In this document: piece by piece, positions 9,020 to 14,977 of the stretch
How the letters are laid out: each line of letters opens with the position of its first letter
How positions within the stretch are numbered: the stretch's first letter is position 1
Assembly (NCBI GenBank): GCA_038522735.1
Contig: JBCBJX010000026.1
Location: forward strand, 1-32,278
DNA: 32,278 bases
Direction of reading: 5' to 3'
Source: JBCBJX01 sp038522735
GTDB taxonomy: Bacteria; Pseudomonadota; Alphaproteobacteria; Caulobacterales; Parvularculaceae
The notes under the pieces: model-generated
The model's database searches: none
What the model saw: the letters and a program-made list of their open reading frames with translations, nothing else
What the model was told of the DNA's origin: nothing
Made by a program: the position numbers and the translations under genes

Positions 9020-9805
9020 ATGTATGTTACGCCCAGATACATTGATCGTAAAGAAATCGAGGCCTCCGGCCACAGGCTACTGGCCCTCGAGACGTTTCTG
9101 AAATCCGGCGTTCTGGATTGGGGGATCGTACCGGATGAGACGGAGAAACGCCTCACTAGGTTTATCACGCAGGAGCCGAACCCGGCTCTTTGGCGACCCC
9201 TCTCTCGCCTCTCGTACGCGAAAGACGCACTTAGACGAAATTGGCGCGACATCGCCCATCGCCCCAGCCTTGAGAGTTCGCTCGACTTGACTTTGCCGAC
9301 AGTTAACTCCGGATTTCAGGAGAAAGTTGCGCAACTTCGAGGAGGCGGCGCGCTTGGGCCTAACATTCCCGATATACGGAACCACGGAATGGTGTCACGT
9401 CCATCAGCATCTGGCATTATCACTCGGTATCGCGACTTTGATGACGGCCAAGAGGTCGTTTCATCTATTCTACAGTATACAGAATTCCCCGCTGCCTCTC
9501 TGGCTGATGCAGTACGGAACTACATGAATTTGCTATCTATCCATCCTTTTTCAGATGGGAACGGACGAACAGCGCGCCTTTTTTTGATCCACGACCTTCG
9601 CGTACTTTATGACGAAAATGCGTACGCTCCTATAAATCTATTGTGCAGATTTGCGGCGCCGTCCTTTTTGCATGCGATGCGTCTTGTCAGTGTCGGATCG
9701 CCTCGCTGGCCGCAAAAAATCTTCGAGTACTTCACAGCTCTCTTTGACGCATCTGCCAAGATGAAATTTGATTTATTCGAAAATAATAAAATTTATAGTT
9801 CATGA
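9020..9805 (+). CDS. Fic domain protein, probable AMP transferase; 5' end possibly damaged
   Basis: 261 residues from ATG 9020. The catalytic motif HPFSDGNGRTAR is intact at residues 175-186, with the His that activates the target hydroxyl and the Asp and Gly-Asn-Gly-Arg that bind phosphates. The target-docking flap is probably TRYRDFDDGQEVVSS upstream. Such enzymes usually transfer AMP to a protein Ser, Thr or Tyr. I see no (S/T)xxxE(G/N) autoinhibitory motif in the protein. ATG 9020 lacks a good ribosome binding site, and the same frame stays open and protein-like back to 8963 without another ATG or GTG. MSYQKEAEPELPDL in another frame at 8925-8966 would join to it with a one-base shift. 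The real gene may therefore start at 8925 and carry an indel. Confidence 0.8.
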   Translation: MYVTPRYIDRKEIEASGHRLLALETFLKSGVLDWGIVPDETEKRLTRFITQEPNPALWRPLSRLSYAKDALRRNWRDIAHRPSLESSLDLTLPTVNSGFQEKVAQLRGGGALGPNIPDIRNHGMVSRPSASGIITRYRDFDDGQEVVSSILQYTEFPAASLADAVRNYMNLLSIHPFSDGNGRTARLFLIHDLRVLYDENAYAPINLLCRFAAPSFLHAMRLVSVGSPRWPQKIFEYFTALFDASAKMKFDLFENNKIYSS

Positions 9806-9850
9806 TAATGTCGCAAAAGTGGTGTAATATATAAATGAAGGGAGATAGCT

Positions 9851-10711
9851 GTGCATGATCTTTGGGAAATAAACTCGGATGTAACCGGTCAACCTTTCTC
9901 GCAGGACGCGGCTGATTCAAACGGAGCAACGTACTATGTGGATACGATCTCCGCTGCAACGCCGACTGCGATGGAATTTGCTGTTGAGGAGCACGCACTA
10001 GGAAACTTTGTAGTGGACTTGGCAACCGCGCTTCAGACAGGGTTGGTGGCCGACGACGATCTTCCGGAGCCTGGCGGTTCTTATCCTCCGCCTGGGGATC
10101 ACAGCGAACTGACGCCGCCCGAAGAGGATCCCGAAGATTCGCCCTACTCCGTTATCTATTCGAGTTTTAACGGTGAAAATGACGACTACGACTTTTTGCC
10201 CGACGGCGATCAAAGTGATGCTCTGAACGATCTTGCAGACCAACAGGGTGGACAGTCATACGATGAAGCTGCGGAGAATGCTGGCACTGACCTCGTCAAT
10301 ATCGCAGAAACTGTTCTGTCGAATGGATTGAACGAAGGTGTAGATATTGTTCGCGTCGGGAACAACGTTTACTTAGCTTCAGATATTCTATCGGCTTTGC
10401 AACTTCTCACAGCACGATCTGCGGAAATTGATATCGGGGCAGAGATTCTAAACGGCAATATCGAAGAGGCGTTTGAAGTTGCTCTCGAAACTGCTCTTAA
10501 TCAGGCCTCGGTTTCTCCGGCCACTAGCGCAGAACTATCCGACGCAACAATTGGCGTCTTAGTATCAGACAACGTGACAAACAGCTCGGCATTTTTCGCC
10601 GTGGCCGTGCCGCCATCCAATACATATCAGATATCAGGTGCGACAGTGACTTGGTTTATTGGGGCGCTCAACTCGTTCGCCCAAACAAACGGATACTCTC
10701 GAGTCTACTAG
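9851..10711 (+). CDS. Extremely acidic lysine-free protein, unknown function
   Basis: 286 residues from a GTG at 9851 preceded by GGGAG at good spacing. I count 48 Asp/Glu, three Arg, no Lys and no Cys. No signal peptide or membrane helix is evident. An N-terminal segment (1-70) is followed by a Pro/Asp/Glu-rich linker (~70-100). A mixed central part follows, then a helical-looking stretch around 150-225 (for example NEGVDIVRVGNNVYLASDIL) and a more hydrophobic, uncharged last 45 residues. It lies 45 bases after the Fic gene on the same strand and is probably co-transcribed. I do not recognise the family. A Fic partner, a secreted effector or a phage-derived protein are all possible; SFNGEN at 105-110 fits the short Fic-inhibition motif but could be chance. 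Confidence 0.75.
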   Translation: MHDLWEINSDVTGQPFSQDAADSNGATYYVDTISAATPTAMEFAVEEHALGNFVVDLATALQTGLVADDDLPEPGGSYPPPGDHSELTPPEEDPEDSPYSVIYSSFNGENDDYDFLPDGDQSDALNDLADQQGGQSYDEAAENAGTDLVNIAETVLSNGLNEGVDIVRVGNNVYLASDILSALQLLTARSAEIDIGAEILNGNIEEAFEVALETALNQASVSPATSAELSDATIGVLVSDNVTNSSAFFAVAVPPSNTYQISGATVTWFIGALNSFAQTNGYSRVY

Positions 10712-10725
10712 CGGATTTTGTATTA

Positions 10726-10758
10726 TTCAGGTTTGCGGCTAGCAACCGTAAACCTGAA
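10726..10758 (+). terminator. Hairpin between convergent genes, possible terminator
   Basis: TTCAGGTTT pairs with AAACCTGAA (9 bp), continued by a G-U pair in plus-strand RNA and CGG/CCG, around a seven-base loop. It sits between the acidic-protein stop and the SRPBCC stop. No T-run follows, so an intrinsic terminator is not certain. Confidence 0.45.
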
Positions 10759-10761
10759 TGC

Positions 10762-11295
10762 TCACGAAGTTTCGACGACCTGTTTCAGGTTTGCAAGGCC
10801 CTGCTCGTAGTCGGTTCCCACGAACCTTGAGATCATCGGTCCCATGAGTTTTCCGAACGGGTTGGCGCCGAGATCGGTTTCGAACGACCACGTTACCGTC
10901 GAGCCGGTCGCGGTGGGTTCGATATCGAACCACGCCGTCGCCTCGCCCTGGCCTTCAAAGGCGAGATCCATACGGACATATTCGTTTTCGCGGATTTCGG
11001 CGATCGTCTGGCGGCCGACGCCGACGGTTTTGTCGCCGGACCAGCTGTTTGTGTGACCGACCCGACCCGGCTCGCCCGTCACCTCGTTCAGCATGTCCGG
11101 GTCCCGTTCCGACCATGGGGACCAGGCGGCGAACCGGTTGAAGTCCGTCAGATGCGGAAACACCTCCTCCGGCGCCGCCGCGATCTCGATCGACCGGCTG
11201 GCTGAGACCGTCTGCGGCAGGACGAGACCGACCACGACCAGGAGCGCGAACAACGCGGCGACGGCGCCGCCGATCCAGATCAGAATTTTTTGCAA
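10762..11295 (-). CDS. Membrane-anchored SRPBCC (polyketide cyclase/START-like) protein
   Basis: 177 residues if it starts at TTG 11295, which has GGGGAGG seven bases upstream; ATG 11319 in the same frame is the alternative. One N-terminal membrane helix (ILIWIGGAVAALFALLVVVG) is followed by an SRPBCC fold. It opens with RSIEIAAAPEEVFPHLTDFNRFAAWSPW, a standard signature, and ends with a helix (MISRFVGTDYEQGLANLKQV). Such proteins hold hydrophobic ligands in a cavity; the ligand here is unknown. The domain probably faces the periplasm. It lies downstream of rplS on the same strand but is GC-rich and separated by 65 bases. Confidence 0.85.
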   Translation of the reverse strand: MQKILIWIGGAVAALFALLVVVGLVLPQTVSASRSIEIAAAPEEVFPHLTDFNRFAAWSPWSERDPDMLNEVTGEPGRVGHTNSWSGDKTVGVGRQTIAEIRENEYVRMDLAFEGQGEATAWFDIEPTATGSTVTWSFETDLGANPFGKLMGPMISRFVGTDYEQGLANLKQVVETS

Positions 11296-11310
11296 GGCGC
11301 GTCCTCCCCT

Positions 11311-11325
11311 TGATTGCATCAATCA
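11311..11325. promoter_or_regulatory. Short perfect palindrome upstream of the SRPBCC gene
   Basis: TGATTG CAT CAATCA, two six-base arms around three bases, lies just upstream of the ribosome binding site of the SRPBCC gene. It could be an operator; no matching regulator is identified. Confidence 0.25.
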
Positions 11326-11338
11326 TGCATTGACTGAA

Positions 11339-11361
11339 AGCGCCTGGGGCGCAACGGCGCT
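11339..11361 (-). terminator. Weak hairpin at the end of rplS
   Basis: On the minus strand, AGCGCC and GGCGCT pair over an 11-base loop and are followed by TTTC. It overlaps the last base of the rplS stop codon and could end the rimM-trmD-rplS transcript. The stem is short. Confidence 0.3.
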
Positions 11362-11735
11362 CAGCTGCCCGCGTCGCGCCGTTTGTCGGTTTTCTCGGTG
11401 ATGCGCGCCGACTTCCCGCGACGATCGCGGAGGTAGTAGAGCTTCGCGCGCCGCACCTTCCCGCGGCGCACAACGGTGATGTTGTCGACCAGCGGCGAGA
11501 AGATCGGGAACACGCGCTCGACGCCTTCGCCGAAGGAGATCTTCCGAACGGTGAAGTTCTCGTGGAGGCCGCGACCAGCGCGGGCGATGCAGACGCCTTC
11601 GAAGTTCTGGATCCGCTCGCGCGTGCCTTCGCGCACCTTCACGGCGACGCGCAGGGTGTCGCCAGGCGCGAAAGCCGGCGTCTCTTTGCCGAGGCTTTGC
11701 ATATGCTCTTGTTCGAGCTCTTCGATCAGGTTCAT
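11361..11735 (-). CDS. rplS: 50S ribosomal protein L19
   Basis: 124 residues, normal length. The sequence MNLIEELEQEHM, then FAPGDTLRVAVKVREGTRERIQNFEGVCIARAGRG and FTVRKISFGEGVERVFPIFSP is L19 throughout, ending with the basic RRGKVRRAKLYYLRDRRGKSARI. L19 sits at the 30S-50S interface. Its ATG overlaps the trmD stop (ATGA at 11732-11735), so it is translationally coupled to trmD, the usual bacterial arrangement. Confidence 0.98.
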   Translation of the reverse strand: MNLIEELEQEHMQSLGKETPAFAPGDTLRVAVKVREGTRERIQNFEGVCIARAGRGLHENFTVRKISFGEGVERVFPIFSPLVDNITVVRRGKVRRAKLYYLRDRRGKSARITEKTDKRRDAGS

Positions 11736-12472
11736 CTCGTCTCTCCGTCGTTTTTCTTGTCCGCGCCGGAGAGGACCCCGCGTTCCGCCTCCGAAACGGG
11801 GGCGAGCAGATCGGGTCTTCGGGCGCGCGTGATTTCAAGCGCCTGTTCGCGTCTCCAAGCGGCGATCCGTTTGTGGTCGCCGGACAGGAGCACGTCCGGG
11901 ATCTCCCGGCCCTCGAAGTCTCGCGGCCTCGTATAGTGCGGGTGCTCCAGGAGCCCCGCCTCGAAGCTTTCCTCCGCGAGGGATTGAGCCGCGCCCAATA
12001 CGCCCGGGAGGAGACGAACGCAAGCTTCAATGAGCGCCATCGCCGGCAGATCGCCGCCGGCCAGCACGAAATCGCCGATGGAGATCTCCTCGACCTCCCG
12101 CGCGTCCAGAAAGCGCTGATCGACGCCCTCGAACCGGCTCGCGACCATCACGACGCCAGGCCCCGCCGCCAAGTCGCGGGCGCGGGCCTGTGTCAGCGGC
12201 GCCCCCCGCGGCGAGAGGTGGACGAGCGGCCGCCCCGCCCGCTCCACGGCGTCGACGGCGGCGGCGAGCACGTCGGCGCGCATCACCATGCCCGGGCCGC
12301 CGCCCGCCGGCGTGTTGTCCACCGTGTGGTGCTTGTCCGTCGCGAAATCGCGGATCTGGCGCGTCTCCAGCGCCCAGGCGCCCTCCTCGAGCCCGCGCCC
12401 GATCACGGAGGCCGCGAGCGGTCCCGGCCAGATTTCCGGAACGAGGGTGAGGACGGACGCGCGCCAGGTCAT
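11732..12472 (-). CDS. trmD: tRNA (guanine-N1)-methyltransferase
   Basis: 246 residues. It makes m1G37 in tRNAs from S-adenosylmethionine, preventing frameshifting. Signatures seen are LTLVPEIWPG at the start, RQIRDFATDKHHTVDNTPAGGGPGMVM around 38-64, and the trefoil-knot region with SRFEGVDQRFLD and EISIGDFVLAGGDLPAM. HPHYTRPRDFEGREIPDVL near 178-196 is also typical. Length matches the family. It lies between rimM (30 bases upstream) and rplS (four-base overlap). Confidence 0.98.
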   Translation of the reverse strand: MTWRASVLTLVPEIWPGPLAASVIGRGLEEGAWALETRQIRDFATDKHHTVDNTPAGGGPGMVMRADVLAAAVDAVERAGRPLVHLSPRGAPLTQARARDLAAGPGVVMVASRFEGVDQRFLDAREVEEISIGDFVLAGGDLPAMALIEACVRLLPGVLGAAQSLAEESFEAGLLEHPHYTRPRDFEGREIPDVLLSGDHKRIAAWRREQALEITRARRPDLLAPVSEAERGVLSGADKKNDGETR

Positions 12473-12502
12473 CGGCTTTTTTTGCGGCCGGCGTCGCCGC
12501 CG

Positions 12503-13021
12503 TCAAATCCACTCATCCGGCGGGTCGAGAACGACGCGGCCGGCGGCGAGATCGACTGCCGGCGCGTTTTCTTTCGTAAACGGAAGGAGGCGAACGCCGT
12601 TCACCTCCGGGATGTCCGTAATCTCCAGAAGGTCGCCGGCGCCGTAGTTCACGACCGCCTTCACCCTGCCGAGGGGGGAGCCGTCGAGGGCCTCGCAGGC
12701 GAGGCCGATGAGGTCCTCATAGTAGAACTCGTCTTCCTCCGGCTCCGGAAGGCGCTCGCGCGGCGCGTAAAGGCGGGTCTTCGCGAGTTCGATCGCGTGC
12801 TCCCGGTCCCGGATCTGGGGGGAGCGGACGATCAGGACGCCGGGTTTCGCCTCCCGAACGATCGTTATCTCAAAATGCCTGTCGCCGGCCTCGGTCTGCA
12901 GCGGTCCGTAGTCGGCGACCGAGAGCGGGTCCGCTGTGAATGTCCGCAGCCGCGCTTCGCCGCGCACGCCGTGAGCGCCGGCGAACGCGGCGAGACAGAC
13001 CCGGCGGGCGTCGGCGTTCAC
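12503..13021 (-). CDS. rimM: Ribosome maturation factor RimM
   Basis: 172 residues with the N-terminal RimM barrel (CLAAFAGAHGVRGEARLRTFTADP) and the PRC-barrel C-terminal half (EDEFYYEDLIGLACEALDGSPLGRVKAVVNYGAGDLLEI). It helps assemble the 30S head by binding S19. The start is GTG 13021, whose GTGA overlaps the stop of the upstream lipoprotein gene, so rimM is translationally coupled to that lipoprotein rather than directly to rpsP. Confidence 0.96.
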   Translation of the reverse strand: MNADARRVCLAAFAGAHGVRGEARLRTFTADPLSVADYGPLQTEAGDRHFEITIVREAKPGVLIVRSPQIRDREHAIELAKTRLYAPRERLPEPEEDEFYYEDLIGLACEALDGSPLGRVKAVVNYGAGDLLEITDIPEVNGVRLLPFTKENAPAVDLAAGRVVLDPPDEWI

Positions 13022-13647
13022 CTGTTCGCGGTGTCCTGCAGGACCGTGTCGATATCGTAACGACCCTCGGGCGCCGGTTCGCGGTCGAGGCCGTAGCGGA
13101 TGGTGATCGCCGTCACCGGCGCGCCGCGGCGGAAGCGCGGATCGTTAAGGGCGCTCTCTATCTCCTCGCGGCTTTCCCGCTCTTCCTGGGAGGCCGCGGA
13201 CGTTTCGTCGCGCGCTTTCATATCCTGAAGAAAGGCTCGAAGCGCCGCCGCATTTGGATCGCTCGGGTCGATTTCCTCGCCGAGACCGTCGTCGAACTCC
13301 GCCTGCGGATCTGTGGCGATCTCCGCAAGACCGTCGTTATCGCGCCAGACCGCCGACCGGCCGCCGCGCGCCGTCATCCAGTAAACGCGGGTCTCCCAGG
13401 TCTCGATCTCGAACCAGTCGTAGCCCCGGATGTCGCCGACTTCCGCGACGCGGCGCAGGACGCGGCTTTCCGCCGTTTCCGGACGCATGGCGGTGATCGG
13501 CCTGAAGGTGAACTTCCACTCGCGGACCGAGAGCGGTTCTTCGTAGTAGCCGCGGGCGCCCGGCTCGTCCGCAACGCGGTAGCCGCCGCCGCAGGAGGCG
13601 AGCGTCGCAGCGAGCCCCGCCGAAATCATGATGGTCAAAACCCGCAT
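13018..13647 (-). CDS. Lipoprotein, distantly CC0125/CC1285-like
   Basis: 209 residues from ATG 13647 (GGGGG upstream). The lipobox is LASC near residue 19, in MRVLTIMISAGLAATLASCGGG. The middle part, YYEEPLSVREWKFTFRP followed by RVLRRVAEVGDIRGYDWFEIETWETR, has the same layout as the neighbouring gene's product and the CC0125/CC1285 lipoproteins. These have a Tyr-rich opening strand, then a helix ending in a Tyr/Trp-Phe pair. A Glu-rich helical segment (~125-165) is extra. The function is unknown; it is presumably outer-membrane attached. Its stop overlaps the rimM start by four bases. Confidence 0.8.
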   Translation of the reverse strand: MRVLTIMISAGLAATLASCGGGYRVADEPGARGYYEEPLSVREWKFTFRPITAMRPETAESRVLRRVAEVGDIRGYDWFEIETWETRVYWMTARGGRSAVWRDNDGLAEIATDPQAEFDDGLGEEIDPSDPNAAALRAFLQDMKARDETSAASQEERESREEIESALNDPRFRRGAPVTAITIRYGLDREPAPEGRYDIDTVLQDTANR

Positions 13648-13682
13648 GGATCGCCCCCTGTTTCGATCCCGCACCGATGCAA

Positions 13683-14168
13683 TTACTTGGCCGAACTGAG
13701 CGAAGCGTAGACCTCGTCGGCGTCGTAGACGTCCGGACCTTCCGGCTTCTCACCCGTTCCGATGACGATTTCGAGGATCGCGACCGGCGCGCCGCTTCGC
13801 GACCCCGTTCCGGTGGAAAGCGATAGAGCCCCGAAACCTGACCCGCCGATACGCCCGCCGGTTCCGACGCCGAAGCCGACGCCGGACCGTCCGCCCGTTT
13901 CTTCTTTTTCGCTGTCGCGGGAGACGACCTGGAACCAGGACGCGCCGTTTTTGCGCGTCAGTTCCGCAGCCCGCAGCAGCGCTTTGTCCATGGCTTCGGA
14001 GAGCCGCGCGCCGGAGCGCTCCTGATAGCGGATGCGATAGCGCCCGGTTTCGATGCGCTGCTCGGAATATCCCTTGGCGCCCTCGCGCGAGGCGGGGCCG
14101 TAATCCGGCGCTGTTTCGCAAGCCGCGAGGAAAGCGAGGCCGGCGACGGCTATGGCTCGGATGGTCAT
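13683..14168 (-). CDS. CC0125/CC1285 family lipoprotein
   Basis: 161 residues from ATG 14168 with AAGGGGA upstream. The lipobox is LAAC at residue ~16 in MTIRAIAVAGLAFLAACETAP. Family signatures are GYSEQRIETGRYRIRYQERS followed by AMDKALLRAAELTRKNGASWF. A Gly/Ser-rich stretch (~95-125: SGVGFGVGTGGRIGGSGFG) precedes a short C-terminal strand region. It is found mainly in Caulobacterales-like bacteria; the function is unknown. It lies 35 bases upstream of its relative at 13018-13647, which suggests an old tandem duplication inside the rpsP-rimM interval. Confidence 0.85.
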   Translation of the reverse strand: MTIRAIAVAGLAFLAACETAPDYGPASREGAKGYSEQRIETGRYRIRYQERSGARLSEAMDKALLRAAELTRKNGASWFQVVSRDSEKEETGGRSGVGFGVGTGGRIGGSGFGALSLSTGTGSRSGAPVAILEIVIGTGEKPEGPDVYDADEVYASLSSAK

Positions 14169-14321
14169 GACGGGTCCCCTTCGGTCAAGGCCGCACGCCG
14201 CGACCGTTTCCGCAATAGTTTCAGGACGGAGCGCGCCGATCAACGCCCGCGCGTCGGCGACGGCCTTTCGACCGTCGGCGGACGCATGTTGCGGGGAACC
14301 CCAGAGGAAAATCCTCAACCC

Positions 14322-14349
14322 GCCCGTCCCGGAGTTCGCCGGGACGGGC
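14322..14349 (-). terminator. GC-rich hairpin after rpsP
   Basis: Eleven-base stem (CCCGTCCCGG with its complement plus one closing pair) and a six-base loop, 12 bases downstream of the rpsP stop on the minus strand. GGTTGAGGATTTTCC follows, a weak T-run. It may be an attenuator or terminator separating rpsP from the lipoprotein-rimM genes. The remaining 14169-14321 holds no gene I can support. Confidence 0.55.
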
Positions 14350-14361
14350 CGAAACGACGGA

Positions 14362-14814
14362 TTATTCCGCCGCCTTCTCCTCTTCGGCGGCGGCTTCCTC
14401 GGCGGGCGCCTCCTCAGCCGGCTCAGCGGCGGCGGCCTCTGCTTCGGCCTTCGCGGCTTCTTCAGCGGCCTTGCGCTCTTCTTCTTTCTGTTTGCGCTCT
14501 TCGATACGCTCCAGAGCTTTCGCGCCCGGCTTCGCCTTGTTCGGGTTGTTGCCCTGCTTCCACGCGTAGAGGTCCGCGGAGGCGAGGAAGCGGGCGACCC
14601 GGTCGGTCGGCTTCGCACCCTTGTCGAGCCAGGCTTTCACTTTTTCCGAGTCGAACTGGACGCGCTTTTCATCGTCCTTGTTGAGGAGCGGATTGTACGT
14701 GCCCAGCTTTTCAATGTAGCGGCCGTCGCGCGGCATGCGCACGTCGGCGACGACGATCGAATAGAACGGACGTTTCTTCGCGCCCCCGCGGGCGAGACGG
14801 ATTTTCAGTGCCAT
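14362..14814 (-). CDS. rpsP: 30S ribosomal protein S16 with long acidic C-terminal tail
   Basis: 150 residues. Residues 1-85 are standard S16: MALKIRLARGGAKKRPFYSIVVAD, GRYIEKLGTYNPLL, and KAWLDKGAKPTDRVARFLA. From about residue 100 a Lys/Glu helix runs into a tail made almost entirely of Ala and Glu. Tails of this kind occur in other alphaproteobacterial S16 proteins, so it is not a misassembly. S16 is needed for 30S assembly. It is preceded by ffh and a palindromic repeat. Confidence 0.97.
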   Translation of the reverse strand: MALKIRLARGGAKKRPFYSIVVADVRMPRDGRYIEKLGTYNPLLNKDDEKRVQFDSEKVKAWLDKGAKPTDRVARFLASADLYAWKQGNNPNKAKPGAKALERIEERKQKEEERKAAEEAAKAEAEAAAAEPAEEAPAEEAAAEEEKAAE

Positions 14815-14863
14815 GAATTTCTTTCCTTTTTGGTTCGTTGGTTGTTGGTTTGGTCCGTGAGGC

Positions 14864-14964
14864 CATCCTTCGCGACGCGGCTCCGCCGCTCCTCAGGATG
14901 AAGGCCGGTGTAGAAATAAGCTTCGTCCTGAGGAGCGCGCCGCAGGCGCGCGTCGCGAAGGACG
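14864..14964. repeat. Two inverted copies of a dispersed palindromic repeat
   Basis: Copy one (14864-14903) begins CATCCTTCGCGACGCG and ends CGCTCCTCAGGATGAAG. Copy two (14921-14964) is the same element inverted, beginning CTTCGTCCTGAGGAGCG. Each copy is itself partly palindromic in its middle, and together they form a long stem around a ~17-base centre. Elements with CATCCTTCG and CTCCTCAGGATG ends are widespread between genes in alphaproteobacteria. Here they fill the ffh-rpsP gap and may shape the mRNA. Confidence 0.75.
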
Positions 14965-14977
14965 GCGACGGTCTCGA

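Larger units (their letters stand above)
8920..10758. other. AT-richer putative genomic island carrying a Fic gene and an acidic protein gene
   Basis: Base and codon use change abruptly at about 8920, where A/T-ending codons become common, and return to GC-rich coding at the SRPBCC gene (10762). The insert begins at the last codons of the phytase-fold gene and ends in a hairpin beside the SRPBCC stop. No integrase, transposase or obvious att duplication is visible. An 11-base stretch at 10726-10736 recurs directly at 10784-10794, inside the SRPBCC gene. The borders are estimates. Confidence 0.5.

Noticed and set aside
14169..14321. Minus-strand frame containing DGRKAVADARALIGALRPE between rpsP and the lipoprotein
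   Set aside because: It is an open continuation upstream of the lipoprotein start with no convincing start or ribosome binding site of its own; antisense and sense shadows are common at this GC content.
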